A DNA stretch of 6,051 bases. Origin: Undibacterium sp. (lineage in GTDB: Bacteria > Pseudomonadota > Gammaproteobacteria > Burkholderiales > Burkholderiaceae_D). The stretch's first letter is position 1. Every line of letters starts with the position of its first letter. Under the pieces are notes generated by a model, which saw only the letters and a program-made list of their open reading frames with translations, did no database searches and was not told where the DNA came from. The stretch lies in assembly GCA_019752975.1 (NCBI GenBank), contig JAIELM010000448.1, forward strand, positions 1-6,051. The letters run 5' to 3'. Shown one piece after another: positions 5,809 to 6,051 of the stretch. The translations under genes and the position numbers were made by a program.

Positions 5809-6051
5809 ATGAACTACCCAAAATGGCGCGGAATTTTCCCTGCAGTGACCACCAAATTCAAAGAAAATGAAGACCTAGACCCAGCTGCGATGGAACAGCA
5901 CTTTAACTTTCAAATTGAGAGTGGTGTGCATGGCATGGTCACTTGTGGTTCCTTGGGCGAAGCCTCAACCCTCTCTTTCGAGGAAAAACTTGAGGTTACA
6001 CGTATCGCCATTAATGTGGCGGACAAACGTGTACCGGTCTTAGCCAACGTC
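5809..6051 (+). CDS. Dihydrodipicolinate synthase/N-acetylneuraminate lyase superfamily protein (5' part, cut by window end)
   Basis: Eighty-one codons are present before the right edge, out of roughly 300 usual for the family. The start ATG has AGGA six bases upstream. The N-terminus WRGIFPAVTTKFKENEDLD (6-24) is the typical first strand and loop of this TIM barrel. It is followed by the helix DPAAMEQHFNFQIESGVHGMV and the carboxylate-binding motif GSLGEASTLS (47-56), equivalent to GTTGE in DapA. The usual VPVLANV strand closes the visible part. Because SL replaces the TT pair of DapA, lysine biosynthesis is unlikely. Members with this look commonly act as class I aldolases or deaminases/dehydratases in catabolism through a Schiff-base lysine, which lies outside the window. 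With a divergent AraC-type regulator, a role such as pyrroline-4-hydroxy-2-carboxylate deaminase in hydroxyproline breakdown is possible but unproven. It is probably the first gene of a rightward operon. Confidence 0.88.
   Translation, partial: MNYPKWRGIFPAVTTKFKENEDLDPAAMEQHFNFQIESGVHGMVTCGSLGEASTLSFEEKLEVTRIAINVADKRVPVLANV

Noticed and set aside
5809..6051. Lyase-family gene as dapA for lysine biosynthesis
   Set aside because: The substrate-binding motif reads GSLGE rather than GTTGE, and divergence from an AraC-type regulator suggests an inducible catabolic gene.

Overview
The window looks like chromosomal DNA from a Gram-negative bacterium of moderate GC content. It carries two exported amidohydrolases with Sec signal peptides, good Shine-Dalgarno sequences and short intergenic regions. 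A proteobacterium, perhaps a betaproteobacterium such as an Oxalobacteraceae member, is my best guess. That placement rests on gene style and family memory, not on a marker gene.

Layout from left to right. Positions 3-59 hold what looks like the last 18 codons of a rightward gene that enters from outside the window. Its TAA runs into a strong, nearly symmetrical terminator hairpin (54-88). Converging on it is a leftward two-gene unit: a 1060-residue exported protein with two amidohydrolase lobes (4616-1434), followed by a 469-residue exported amidohydrolase-like protein (1437-28). The two share an ATGA stop/start overlap. The second reading frame does not stop before the terminator. It runs through the hairpin and overlaps the tail of the convergent gene, which suggests stop loss or an unusual 3' end. 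Of the three amidohydrolase lobes, only the C-terminal half of the large protein keeps a full set of metal ligands. The other two have lost the HxH motif.

The 154-base gap upstream of the pair (4617-4770) is dominated by a large hairpin with a 24-bp perfect arm (4641-4712) and no T-tract. Beyond it is a leftward AraC-family regulator with an N-terminal PAS domain (5523-4771). A 285-base AT-rich divergent promoter region (5524-5808) separates this regulator from the start of a rightward gene of the dihydrodipicolinate synthase/N-acetylneuraminate lyase superfamily, cut by the right edge after 81 codons. A tandem CAAATATATT repeat with an 11-bp period overlaps the likely -35 of that gene and is the best candidate for the regulator's operator.

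Two modules are therefore visible. The first is a periplasmic hydrolase pair, probably acting on a peptide-like or cyclic amide substrate that I cannot name. The second is a divergent PAS-AraC regulator plus lyase/deaminase gene. That arrangement is compatible with a small catabolic locus, for example hydroxyproline degradation through pyrroline-4-hydroxy-2-carboxylate deaminase, but the window ends too early to confirm this. No RNA genes, CRISPR arrays, insertion sequences or integrases were seen.
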